Origin: UBA12151 sp964600645
Lineage (GTDB): Bacteria > Patescibacteriota > Minisyncoccia > Moranbacterales > UBA9337
NCBI GenBank assembly: GCA_964600645.1
Contig: CAZRJL010000009.1
Coordinates: forward strand, 1 to 23,174
Reading direction: 5' to 3'
Length of the DNA: 23,174 nt
In this document: positions 14,910 through 21,898 of the stretch, in pieces
Position numbering within the stretch: the first letter of the stretch is position 1
Layout: every line of letters starts with the position of its first letter
Notes under the pieces: generated by a model
Databases searched by the model: none
Seen by the model: only the letters and a program-made list of their open reading frames with translations
What the model was told of the DNA's origin: nothing
Program-made: the position numbers and the translations under genes

Positions 14910-15986
14910 TTAATATTTTCTTAGTCCCGCATATATCTTACCAGGCACATCGCCATTATATTTCAAAACACTCACGCTCTTTTTTGTATCCAACTGGAAA
15001 ATCGACCATTGCCTGCCTCCATCCGTAGTTTTGTATATCGCTTGCGCGGCGGCATATACAATCTCGGAAGAATTTCTCGGATTTACCGCAATCGCATAAA
15101 TAGGGAATTTTTTTGAGCTTCCAATAATTTCAACTTCTTCGATGTTATTTCCAAAATTGGAAACTCGAAACATTCCTTTGGTTGTTCCTAAAAATGCAAC
15201 CCCTTCACTACCCGGATCAGCCACGATAGACTGGACTGCTGAAGGAGAAAAATTTTCTCTTTTTCCCCTCTCTTCTTTTTTACCGTTTTCTATTCCGATA
15301 AATTCAAAATCATTTCCTCCGTTTTTTGTCGTCAAAACACCTTCCTTGAAAGCCAGAAAATACATAGCGCTTTCATTTCTTTCATCAAAAACTATCTTTG
15401 TTATCGGAGATTTTCCAATATATGAATTTTCCCAGGTACTGCCACCATCGGAAGTCCTGATAATCATTCCTCCGCTCGTTCCGGCATAAACTATTTGCGG
15501 ATTCGTTTTACTAATCGCCAATGAAATTACCACTGTTCCATCCGCCGGCTCACTATAAATTTCCAGCCAATTTTTTCCGCCATCATCGGTGCGAAAAATC
15601 TTCCCTCTTTTCCCCAGAACTCCCGTCGCATAGATTGTCTGCGAATTGAAAGGATTGATTGCCAATCCATATATTTTGACAGGTAAAAATTCCACGATCT
15701 TATTCCAATCCTCTCCGCCATCATTCGAAACAAAAATTCCATTATCCATACTTCCCAAATAAACCACGCTGGGATTTGTCGGATCAACAGCTATCGTCAA
15801 AATTTCAACGCCGGAAATATTTGTTTTCTCGTCATAATAATTTTTTGCCACCCATTTATTTTCATCTCCTTCGCTCACTAAAAATCCTCCCGCCGAGCTT
15901 TCTTTCAAACCATTCAAGTTGAAAGAGCATCCGGAAAAAACAAATACGATAATTATTATAAATGCAATTTTTATAAAATTTTTCAT
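14910..15986 (-). CDS. Lipoprotein with Asp-box (BNR/sortilin-like) propeller repeats
   Basis: The 358-residue product begins with a lipoprotein signal peptide: a hydrophobic stretch and lipobox FSGC, with the acylated cysteine at residue 20. The rest is built from repeats that each end in an Asp-box: VSNDGGEDW, RTDDGGKNW, RTSDGGSTW, TTKNGGNDF and KTTDGGRQW. Each is preceded by a strand of the type 'VVYLGSMDNGIFVS' or 'QIVYAGTSGGMIIR'. This is the pattern of a sialidase/Ycf48/Vps10-type beta-propeller. Such proteins range from glycosidases to assembly factors; no catalytic residues are evident, so a binding or scaffold role is as likely as an enzymatic one. It should face outward, anchored to the cytoplasmic membrane. 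It lies 46 bp before frr. Confidence 0.83.
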   Translation of the reverse strand: MKNFIKIAFIIIIVFVFSGCSFNLNGLKESSAGGFLVSEGDENKWVAKNYYDEKTNISGVEILTIAVDPTNPSVVYLGSMDNGIFVSNDGGEDWNKIVEFLPVKIYGLAINPFNSQTIYATGVLGKRGKIFRTDDGGKNWLEIYSEPADGTVVISLAISKTNPQIVYAGTSGGMIIRTSDGGSTWENSYIGKSPITKIVFDERNESAMYFLAFKEGVLTTKNGGNDFEFIGIENGKKEERGKRENFSPSAVQSIVADPGSEGVAFLGTTKGMFRVSNFGNNIEEVEIIGSSKKFPIYAIAVNPRNSSEIVYAAAQAIYKTTDGGRQWSIFQLDTKKSVSVLKYNGDVPGKIYAGLRKY

Positions 15987-16009
15987 ATTTTTATTTTAGC
16001 ATAATATCG

Positions 16010-16044
16010 AAAAAAAACAAAAAACAACCCTTATGGATTGTTTT
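16010..16044 (-). terminator. Intrinsic terminator after tRNA-Lys
   Basis: On the minus strand a 10-bp stem (AAAACAATCC with GGGTTGTTTT, one G-U pair) closes an ATAA loop at 16021-16044. It is followed by TTG and then eight T residues at 16010-16017. This should end the tRNA-Lys transcript and insulates the lipoprotein gene downstream. Confidence 0.8.
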
Positions 16045-16086
16045 TGCTAATCGCCAAGTGAAACGATTTTACCCTACGTGTGCTGT

Positions 16087-16147
16087 GCCACGTGTAAGCA
16101 AAGCGATTTTACGAGGCCACGCCACGTGTAAGCAAAGCGATTTTACG
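16087..16147. repeat. Two identical 27-bp direct repeats abutting the tRNA 3' end
   Basis: The copies lie at 16087-16113 and 16121-16147, with a 34-bp period and a 7-bp spacer; a degenerate partial copy occurs near 16052-16072. On the minus strand the first copy begins directly after the encoded CCA of tRNA-Lys. Each unit contains CGTAA and TTAC(A)CG arms able to fold into a small hairpin. Two copies with a short spacer do not make a CRISPR array. Confidence 0.75.
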
Positions 16148-16223
16148 TGGTGCGTCGTGGGGGAATCGAACCCTCGACCGTTGGCTTAAAAGGCCACTGC
16201 TCTACCGACTGAGCTAACGACGC
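16148..16223 (-). tRNA. tRNA-Lys (anticodon TTT)
   Basis: The 76-nt gene folds as a standard cloverleaf. The acceptor stem is GCGTCGT with ACGACGC and discriminator A; the D stem is GCTC/GAGC; the anticodon loop is CTTTTAA, giving anticodon TTT; the T arm is GAGGG-TTCGATT-CCCCC. The 3' CCA is encoded (16148-16150). The top pair of the anticodon stem is a G-A mismatch where E. coli tRNA-Lys has G-U. It has its own promoter and terminator. Confidence 0.95.
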
Positions 16224-16227
16224 ATAT

Positions 16228-16265
16228 ATCACTGTCTTTGCGAGGAGTCTGCGACGAAGCAAACT
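16228..16265. repeat. Likely dispersed intergenic repeat in the tRNA leader
   Basis: The stretch around CTTTGCGAGGAGTCTGCGAC and GAAGCAAACTC resembles a short repeat that I recall between genes in many CPR and other bacterial genomes. It contains GCGAGGAGTC..GCGAC half-sites rather than a coding frame. It lies between the tRNA promoter and the tRNA gene, so it is part of the 5' leader removed by RNase P. Identification is from memory. Confidence 0.4.
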
Positions 16266-16275
16266 CAACCTAACC

Positions 16276-16303
16276 ATTATACTAATTCGATTGCATAAGT
16301 CAA
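16276..16303 (-). promoter_or_regulatory. Promoter of tRNA-Lys
   Basis: TTGACT at 16298-16303 and a perfect TATAAT at 16276-16281 are separated by 16 bp on the minus strand. Transcription would start near 16269, about 46 bases before the mature tRNA. The -35 box lies just 2 bp past the stop codon of the upstream membrane-protein gene. Confidence 0.8.
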
Positions 16304-16305
16304 TA

Positions 16306-16809
16306 CTACCTTCCTCTTTTACTCAAAAATAAAAGAAAAATCAAAGGAATAACCATCCAAAATATCTGCGCGTAAGGCGAAGAAAAATACACGAGAGAAT
16401 TTTCGGAAATGTATTGCAAAACCACTTTTTTTGGCAAAAGAGAAATAATAATACTGAAAACCAACCCCATTTCCAAAAAGCTCATCACTAGAAGTCGCCA
16501 AAAAAAACCGCTCGTCACCGTATTAGAAATGTGAATGTCAAAAAGATAATCCCCGATTATCGTTAAAAAAACAACAACCACCAAAAAGAAAATCGCCTGT
16601 AAAATTTCAGAACCGCTGAGCCATTTTTCCGGAACAACACTCAAAATTGCTACTGCAATATAAATATTAATCAGCACATTAACCAAGCGGAAACGTCCAA
16701 TATACATTCCCAAACCCACACTCACAGCCGCTAAAATCAAAAACAGGGAAATATCCCCTGAAATCTTTTCCGGCAATCCCAAATTCACAAACAATCCTTG
16801 CATTCCCAT
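16306..16809 (-). CDS. Small polytopic membrane protein, unknown function
   Basis: The 167-residue hydrophobic protein has four or five probable transmembrane helices, including ISLFLILAAVSVGLGMYIG, VLINIYIAVAILSVV, IFFLVVVVFLTIIG, LEMGLVFSIIISLLP and IFWMVIPLIFLLFL. It ends in a short basic tail (SKRGR). Helix 2 (GMYIGRFRLVNVLINIYIAV) distantly recalls CvpA-like proteins, but I do not recognise the family. It lies 19 bp after the glycosyltransferase and probably belongs to the same transcript, so a role in envelope or glycan assembly is possible. M3 is an alternative start. Confidence 0.75.
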   Translation of the reverse strand: MGMQGLFVNLGLPEKISGDISLFLILAAVSVGLGMYIGRFRLVNVLINIYIAVAILSVVPEKWLSGSEILQAIFFLVVVVFLTIIGDYLFDIHISNTVTSGFFWRLLVMSFLEMGLVFSIIISLLPKKVVLQYISENSLVYFSSPYAQIFWMVIPLIFLLFLSKRGR

Positions 16810-16828
16810 ATATTTTTAGCAGATTGAA

Positions 16829-18043
16829 TTATTTTTCCTTCTTTACTAGATTATACAAAATATTTTCAAATTGGGAAATATAGGCATTTTTATCATACTT
16901 TTTTTCGGCGCCTGAGCGAATTTTTTCTTTGTCAAAAAAAATCTCGCTTCTGATTATTTTTCCAATAACTTCAACCATCTCACTTTTATCTTTTACCAAA
17001 AAACCATTGACTCCATTTTTAATTATTTCTCCATACGCCCCCGCTTCAAAGCCCGCAAACGGCTTGCCCTCGGCAATCGCCTCCAACGCCACCAAACCGA
17101 ATGTTTCCGGCAATCTTGAACCGGAAACCACCACTTCCGCATTACTGATATATTTTCTGAGCATTATCTGATTGAGCCGTCCAAGATAAATAATATTATT
17201 TCTATTTTTCGGCAATTTGAAATCATCTTCAATTCCTCCCGCCAAATATAGTTTCATCCCGAAAATATTTTCAAAAACCTCAATCAAAGTATCCACACCC
17301 TTGGCTTTGGATATTCTTCCAAAATAAAGCGCGTATTTTTCCGGCGGTCTGTTTCCATCTTCCATTTTTTCCTCCACGCCGCCCAAAACAAAATGCGGCA
17401 AGACTTTTATTCTATCCTTATCAATCCCCCTTTCAATCAAAATATTTTCCACAAATTTACTCGGACAAATATACAAATCAATATTCTTGCGATATGTTCC
17501 CCAAAATTCGTGCCAATACGCCTCCACCATCGCTCCCAAACTTTGAATATAGGAATTTTTAAAACACTTGTCCAAAAGACATTGATAATATTTTCCATCT
17601 CGGCAACGATTATAAATTTTTCCATTGTGATACAAATTATAATTCGGACTGACTAATTTGTAATCATGAACCGTCATCACAATCGGAATTCCCCTCTTTT
17701 TTATTTCAAACAAAATCATCGGAGAAAGTTGATGGTAAATATTGTGAATATGCACCAAATCCGGAGCAAAATCATCCAATAATTTGTTGATTTTTTTGTT
17801 TGCCTCCAAGGAATAAAACATTCGCAACGCTCCTTTCAATTTCTGCCAAAAAGAATATTCTCCCGTATACCCGACAGTGGAAACAAAATATTTTTCCCAT
17901 CGGCTCGGCAAATTTTTCGAATGCTTCATCGAAAAAACCGCCGTCTTATGTCCGGCGCTCTCCAGCAAAGCGACCACATCCAAAAAATGTTTATCCGCCC
18001 CCCCCTTGGGAAAATTAAACTTATTTATTTCCAAAATTCTCAT
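16829..18043 (-). CDS. Glycosyltransferase family 4 (GT-B fold)
   Basis: This 404-residue protein has the GT4 layout. The N-terminal Rossmann-like domain starts MRILEINKFNFPKGGADKHF, with the glycine-rich acceptor loop, then FAPDLVHIHNIYH and MTVHDYKLVSPNY. The C-terminal donor-binding domain has YALYFGRISKAKGVDTLIE, then a classic E-x7-E motif at residues 313 and 321 (PETFGLVALEAIAEGKP), then AGAYGEIIKNGVNGFLV. It is probably peripheral to the inner face of the membrane and transfers an activated sugar during surface-polysaccharide synthesis; donor and acceptor cannot be deduced. CRDGKYYQCLLDKCF at about residue 135-150 adds several cysteines, seen in a subset of GT4 proteins. It lies between an O-antigen-ligase-like gene and a small membrane protein. 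Confidence 0.92.
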   Translation of the reverse strand: MRILEINKFNFPKGGADKHFLDVVALLESAGHKTAVFSMKHSKNLPSRWEKYFVSTVGYTGEYSFWQKLKGALRMFYSLEANKKINKLLDDFAPDLVHIHNIYHQLSPMILFEIKKRGIPIVMTVHDYKLVSPNYNLYHNGKIYNRCRDGKYYQCLLDKCFKNSYIQSLGAMVEAYWHEFWGTYRKNIDLYICPSKFVENILIERGIDKDRIKVLPHFVLGGVEEKMEDGNRPPEKYALYFGRISKAKGVDTLIEVFENIFGMKLYLAGGIEDDFKLPKNRNNIIYLGRLNQIMLRKYISNAEVVVSGSRLPETFGLVALEAIAEGKPFAGFEAGAYGEIIKNGVNGFLVKDKSEMVEVIGKIIRSEIFFDKEKIRSGAEKKYDKNAYISQFENILYNLVKKEK

Positions 18044-18080
18044 ACTCCTATAAATTTACAAATAAAATATAGCTTAAATT

Positions 18081-18122
18081 AAGTTAATCAAAATATGGCA
18101 ATTGCAATATATTGATTAACTT
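18081..18122. repeat. 42-bp near-perfect palindrome between the O-antigen-ligase-like and GT4 genes
   Basis: Two 21-bp arms meet without a spacer and differ at two positions; the outer 11 bp (AAGTTAATCAA with TTGATTAACTT) match perfectly. It begins at the last base of the upstream stop codon and fills most of the 78-bp gap. It could act as an RNA hairpin that slows transcription or protects mRNA ends. The T-run expected of a strong terminator is missing. Confidence 0.7.
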
Positions 18123-19558
18123 TATGAATTACATTCCGATACAACATCAACGGAAACCCTTGCCAATCCAAAAATCATCCAGAAAAATATTCCCAGCAGA
18201 TTGGTTTCCAAATATGGTTGAAACAAAAACGCAATCAAATAATTCGTCGCCAGCGCGAGCAGTGCAATATCAATCCAATCTTTTTTCTTTTTTAATATTG
18301 CATCTTTAAGAGAAAAAATCACAAAACCAAGCAAAGGCAAAAACAAAATCAATCCGCCTTGCAACAAAATCGCAAGGAGAGAATTATGCACATTGCGAAC
18401 CTCAATCAAATCTTGATAATCCCCCAATTCCAAAGATAACTTTTTCCCTAGTCCGATTCCCGCCAGCGGATTTTCTTTTATTTTTTCTCCGGCCTCCAGC
18501 CAAAGCATTCCCCGCCAAAAAAAACTTTCGTCCTCGGAAAAATTGGAAAACGAAGATGCTCGACTTCCCAAAACTTCCAAAGAATAATCCACTCCCCGAT
18601 TGAAATTCGAATTGGAAGAAAGAACGGAAAGATAAAAAACAAAAACAACAATCGCGACCAAGGCAAAAACAATTTTTCCCAAATAATTTTTCAAAAATAT
18701 TTTCTTTTCTTTCGGCAAAAGGAAAAACGCGACAACCAAAGAAAAAAACAAGCTAATCCAAAGATGGCGCATCATTGATCCAACAATTCCAAAAATCCAA
18801 ATCAGCAATAACCAAAAGTATTTTCGATATTTCATCTCAGAAGAAAAAATCAAAAATATTCCCCATGCCAAAACCGCCATCGTCAGATAGAAAGCGTGCG
18901 GAAAGGCCAGCAGACGAACTCCTTCGGTGGAAAGCGGCGTAAACTCCGACCACAAACCATTACCGGCAATTACTCCGTACAAAATGAAAAAAACAATCGC
19001 AACCGCTCCTGCCAAAGCGAATTTCAAAAATCTGACAAGATGTTCTTTTTTGTTCAGTAAAAATGCGATTGCAAAGTAAAATAGTGCGTAAAATCCATAA
19101 TTCTTCCAAGCAGAAAACGCCAAATCTTTGTCTACATTCTGATCAAAAAGACTCGCCAAAAAATATATTGAAGTAAGAATAATAAACAACACAAGTAAAT
19201 ACTCGGCTTTAGAAAAGAATGTTTTTTTATATCTCCCTCGCAACCATCCAATCACCACCCCCGCAATCACTGCCAAAAAAATCACATCCACCGGATACAA
19301 TTTCACTTCACTGCGAGCCAAAGCAATCGGCGCCAAAGTGAAAAATCTTTCAAAAACAAAAGCGAGAAAAACAATTGCATACATTCCACTGCGCGGATAT
19401 GCCAAGACGATTGCAAAACTCACCAGCATCAAAACCAAATACAACGGCAAAACAAAACCGACCAAAAAGTTGGAAAAAACAAACAAAGAAACCGCCACGA
19501 TCACAAAAATCGCACTCACCGTTTCCCTATTCACTTTTCGCATCCAGGCGTAAGACAT
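18122..19558 (-). CDS. O-antigen ligase/polymerase-like membrane protein (Wzy_C family)
   Basis: The 478-residue protein has about eleven to twelve hydrophobic helices and a large extracytoplasmic loop (about residues 315-395). The family hallmark VRNVHNSLLAILLQGG at 387-402 includes the conserved histidine (391) seen at the end of this loop in WaaL, Wzy and PglL relatives. ENPLAGIGLGKK just before it is also typical. Members join lipid-linked glycans to one another or to an acceptor; a CPR cell without LPS more likely uses it for a surface polysaccharide or glycoprotein. The neighbouring GT4 gene supports this. M6 (19543) is an alternative start, and there is no clear Shine-Dalgarno site. 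The call is to family; the substrate is unknown. Confidence 0.85.
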   Translation of the reverse strand: MSYAWMRKVNRETVSAIFVIVAVSLFVFSNFLVGFVLPLYLVLMLVSFAIVLAYPRSGMYAIVFLAFVFERFFTLAPIALARSEVKLYPVDVIFLAVIAGVVIGWLRGRYKKTFFSKAEYLLVLFIILTSIYFLASLFDQNVDKDLAFSAWKNYGFYALFYFAIAFLLNKKEHLVRFLKFALAGAVAIVFFILYGVIAGNGLWSEFTPLSTEGVRLLAFPHAFYLTMAVLAWGIFLIFSSEMKYRKYFWLLLIWIFGIVGSMMRHLWISLFFSLVVAFFLLPKEKKIFLKNYLGKIVFALVAIVVFVFYLSVLSSNSNFNRGVDYSLEVLGSRASSFSNFSEDESFFWRGMLWLEAGEKIKENPLAGIGLGKKLSLELGDYQDLIEVRNVHNSLLAILLQGGLILFLPLLGFVIFSLKDAILKKKKDWIDIALLALATNYLIAFLFQPYLETNLLGIFFWMIFGLARVSVDVVSECNS

Positions 19559-19584
19559 AAGACGTAAGGCTTAAATGTATATTC

Positions 19585-19605
19585 TCCCCCTTTGGAAAAG
19601 GGGGA
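19585..19605. repeat. C5/G5 hairpin repeat in the leader of the O-antigen-ligase-like gene
   Basis: TCCCCCTTT and AAAGGGGGA form a perfect 9-bp stem around GGA, followed by a second G5 run (ATTAAGGGGGATT). This closely resembles a repeat I recall between genes of many unrelated bacteria. On the minus strand it lies about 27 bases before the ATG at 19558, so it would fold in the mRNA leader and could hinder translation. Apart from this, 19606-19736 holds a possible TATAAT at 19628-19633 and no gene. Confidence 0.6.
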
Positions 19606-19736
19606 TTAAGGGGGATTTGAAAAACTAATTATATAGCACAACCCACCCAATCATCATCACTATTCTACCAATAATTCAACAATAAAACCATCAAATCCAA
19701 CCCAATAATTCAATATATTAGTATATCACAAATCAG

Positions 19737-19776
19737 AAAAAAAATCAAGCCCCGATGTGAAATTCACACCAGGGCT
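19737..19776 (-). terminator. Intrinsic terminator of the LysM/lipoprotein cluster
   Basis: On the minus strand AGCCC and GGGCT enclose a second stem, TGTGAA/TTCACA, forming a hairpin at 19748-19776, followed by TGA and eight T residues (19737-19744). It lies 26 bp past the last stop codon of the cluster. A further small stem (TCGGCA/TGCCGA, 19782-19795) precedes it. Confidence 0.85.
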
Positions 19777-19802
19777 CGCCATCGGCAGTTGCCGAGGAAG
19801 GG

Positions 19803-20180
19803 CTACTTTTTGCGGACAATAATACATCCGCGAGAATCCGAGCATTCCGGTCTCAAACCCTCAAATTTGGAATACGGGTCGACAAGAAAATACCATGTCC
19901 CCTCCTTATCCTTCCAGGTATAGAGGAATCCCTCATCCGGATTTGCCGGGTCCAGTTTGAATGAGTGGACAGGACCGAGGTCTGTGTTCCTCGTTCCCTT
20001 CCCGTCGCGGTGATACACCACGACATTCAAGAGCTCAGTCCCTGCCGGCATGGGCGGAATTGTCACCTCATCCCCCACGCAACTCGGCACGGCATTCACC
20101 CACTTGGGAGCCGCCTGCGCGATCCCTATCAGACAAAAAAACGCTGCCACTGCCACGAAACAACCGATTGTCTTTTTCAT
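19803..20180 (-). CDS. Small secreted protein of unknown function
   Basis: The start is set at the ATG at 20180, because AGGAGG sits 7 bases before it and a clean signal peptide follows directly (MKKTIGCFVAVAAFFCL, cut after AQA). An ATG at 20348 is in frame, but the intervening sequence is full of hairpins and gives no exportable N-terminus. The mature part of about 101 residues looks beta-rich, with three cysteines (SCVG and ECSDSRGC) and motifs LLNVVVYHRDGKG, GFLYTWKDKEGTWYFLVD. I do not recognise a family. It is the last gene of the three-gene export cluster and is separated from the LysM gene by a structured leader of 164 bp, so it may be expressed separately. Confidence 0.8.
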   Translation of the reverse strand: MKKTIGCFVAVAAFFCLIGIAQAAPKWVNAVPSCVGDEVTIPPMPAGTELLNVVVYHRDGKGTRNTDLGPVHSFKLDPANPDEGFLYTWKDKEGTWYFLVDPYSKFEGLRPECSDSRGCIIVRKK

Positions 20181-20187
20181 GATACTT

Positions 20188-20193
20188 CCTCCT
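20188..20193 (-). promoter_or_regulatory. Strong Shine-Dalgarno site of the small secreted protein
   Basis: A perfect AGGAGG lies 7 bases before the ATG at 20180 and decides the start of this gene against the upstream in-frame ATG. Such sites occur only before the three genes at the right end of the window. Confidence 0.85.
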
Positions 20194-20201
20194 GTGTCTT
20201 T

Positions 20202-20219
20202 GCCGAAAAAATTTTCGGC
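20202..20219. repeat. Perfect 8-bp hairpin just upstream of the ribosome binding site
   Basis: GCCGAAAA and TTTTCGGC flank AA. It lies 8 bases upstream of the AGGAGG of the small secreted protein, so in RNA it would fold next to the ribosome binding site. Confidence 0.7.
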
Positions 20220-20228
20220 TTTGTTGTT

Positions 20229-20269
20229 GAAAAAACTCTTTTCCCACAACACGATGTTGCGGAAAAGTT
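20229..20269 (-). terminator. Terminator-like hairpin in the leader of the small secreted protein
   Basis: On the minus strand AACTTTTCCGCAACA and TGTTGTGGGAAAAGAGTT pair around TCG with one G-U and one bulge, followed directly by TTTTTTC (20229-20235). It could end the LysM transcript, or act as an attenuator for the gene after it. Confidence 0.55.
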
Positions 20270-20285
20270 CATTCCTTCTACATTC

Positions 20286-20326
20286 AAAAAATAGAGATAA
20301 GCGAGTCCTTCGGATGAAAGACTCGC
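20286..20326 (-). terminator. Probable terminator hairpin after the LysM gene
   Basis: GCGAGTC and GACTCGC form a 7-bp stem with a 12-nt loop at 20301-20326, starting 18 bp past the LysM stop codon. A run of six T residues lies about 9 bases later (minus strand, 20286-20291), farther than ideal. Confidence 0.5.
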
Positions 20327-20344
20327 CCATAAATTCAACAGCTG

Positions 20345-21898
20345 TCAATAATTCAACAGCTGATGATCCGCCGGCTCGACTTCTGCCGTGCGAATCACGA
20401 TATATCTTTTCCGGACCTCATGCTTCAATTCGAAGCAAATGAAAGGTCCATATGAATATCCGCCGGCGGCACCTGCAACAGCCGATGCCAGCGTATAGTC
20501 GAAGGAAGGACCGAACATTAGCCACTCCCTCCATCTGGCTTCCGCATTGATATTCAATCCCCAACGATCTTCGTGGGGAGAAAATCCAATCTGCGCGCCA
20601 AGTCTTCCGGACCAGTCTTTGGAGAAATCTTTGTGAATTTTCGCCCCGAAAACAAATCCGGCGCGATCACTCACCTCATCTCCACTCCAAGTGGAATCAA
20701 TAGATCCACTTATGTCAAACCACCCCTCCGCGTACAGCACTGACATTAAATCAGGTGCAAATCTGCGAAGATATTCGGCATAGTAACCTAAGAGAAAATG
20801 ATTTTCATCTTTGCCATATCCAGACGAAGAATTTTCCCCGTGCAGATATTCCCACAAAGTGCGGAACATAAACTGCACTTGATGTGGGTAGCCGTTGCTG
20901 GCAAGCCCGGTCCAAATGAAACCAATTTCCGGACCAGCGCCCCGGCTGTTCCACTTATAACCGGAATCCGTTTCGCCGAGGTCACCCTTAGCAAAAATAC
21001 CGATTTTTGGAACAGCTGTCCCGCCAAAAATGTTGATGTTTCCATCCTCACATCTTTGGAGAGTGAGCAGATATTGCGCGTACCACCAAAGGCCACGCGC
21101 ATCTCTCTCTTTGTTTTGCCAAACGCCCATTCCGGCGTCCACTTCATTTTCACATTGGACGCATTCCTTTTCCACCACCTCTTTGAAAATCGGTGGCAGT
21201 GCGGGAATGTCCGGAGTCACTTCTGGAACCACCGGCACAACTGGTGCCGGCGGAATCTTCACTTTCTCAATCGGAACAGGAGGCTTTTCCCAAGTGAGCC
21301 AGTTGGCACACTCAGGTTTTGCATAAACGGAGCCCACATAGCTTCCGTTTACTATAATACCAAACCTTCCCACTTTCGCCTTTTCCGGCGAAAGCTCGGC
21401 TCGGTACCATTTCACCTTATTTTTTCCCGAAACCATCTGAATGATGGCGCTGGAAGGTAAAACGTCCATTCCCTCGCTGGCAAAATTCAGCCGGGAATCT
21501 TTTGGAATATCAAATCCCAAAAGTTTCAAACCTTCGACGAAAGTTCCCCTCCAAGGATCATCCCCGACCTCATCGTCGGTGTACGGAGCGGGATTTTCCT
21601 TAGTGCCAGTTACCACCTTTTTCGTGACAACAGAAAAAGTCTTCTTTGCCCTTTTGGTTATTTTGGGCGCAACCACTTTCTTAGAAGTTTTTTCAGGAAT
21701 TTTTAACTTCTGTCCGACACGTATTGTGTACGGAGCAGAAATTTTATTTTCCTCGGCGATCTTATGCCAGTCAACTCCCAGCTTAACGCCGATAGTTGAA
21801 AGACACTCACCCTTTGCGACCGGATGCGTCTGATCTGCCCAAGCGCTTGTTGCGCAAAGGATAATCAGAGACACTACAAACGAAAATGCATATCTCAT
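20345..21898 (-). CDS. Secreted LysM-domain protein with long beta-rich C-terminus
   Basis: The 517-residue product has a signal peptide (1-21, ending TSAWA) and one LysM domain at about 25-68 (GECLSTIGVKLGVDWHKI, then YTIRVGQKLKIP), a module that binds peptidoglycan or chitin-type glycans. A basic linker (TKRAKKTFSVVTKKVV) follows, then a compact region at about 118-205, a proline-rich stretch at about 213-245 (IPPAPVVPVVPEVTPDIPALPP) and a CVQC pair. The last 260 residues alternate aromatic and polar residues like antiparallel beta strands (PKIGIFAKGDLGE, GFVFGAKIHKDF, WSGRLGAQIGFS). This looks like a beta-barrel, which would be odd for a cell without an outer membrane. The start has AGGAGGG 5 bases upstream and overlaps the lipoprotein stop as ATGA, implying coupled translation. 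Function unknown. Confidence 0.82.
   Translation of the reverse strand: MRYAFSFVVSLIILCATSAWADQTHPVAKGECLSTIGVKLGVDWHKIAEENKISAPYTIRVGQKLKIPEKTSKKVVAPKITKRAKKTFSVVTKKVVTGTKENPAPYTDDEVGDDPWRGTFVEGLKLLGFDIPKDSRLNFASEGMDVLPSSAIIQMVSGKNKVKWYRAELSPEKAKVGRFGIIVNGSYVGSVYAKPECANWLTWEKPPVPIEKVKIPPAPVVPVVPEVTPDIPALPPIFKEVVEKECVQCENEVDAGMGVWQNKERDARGLWWYAQYLLTLQRCEDGNINIFGGTAVPKIGIFAKGDLGETDSGYKWNSRGAGPEIGFIWTGLASNGYPHQVQFMFRTLWEYLHGENSSSGYGKDENHFLLGYYAEYLRRFAPDLMSVLYAEGWFDISGSIDSTWSGDEVSDRAGFVFGAKIHKDFSKDWSGRLGAQIGFSPHEDRWGLNINAEARWREWLMFGPSFDYTLASAVAGAAGGYSYGPFICFELKHEVRKRYIVIRTAEVEPADHQLLNY

Noticed and set aside
16087..16147. Direct repeats as a CRISPR array
   Set aside because: Only two full units with a 7-bp spacer and no cas genes nearby; CRISPR spacers are about 30 bp.
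20181..20348. Upstream extension of the small secreted protein to the ATG at 20348
   Set aside because: The extension covers three hairpins, gives a non-exportable N-terminus and ignores the perfect AGGAGG before 20180.
20798..21460. Plus-strand open frame of 220 codons inside the LysM gene
   Set aside because: It is antisense to a gene with a signal peptide, LysM domain and strong ribosome binding site, and shows no domain or start signal of its own.
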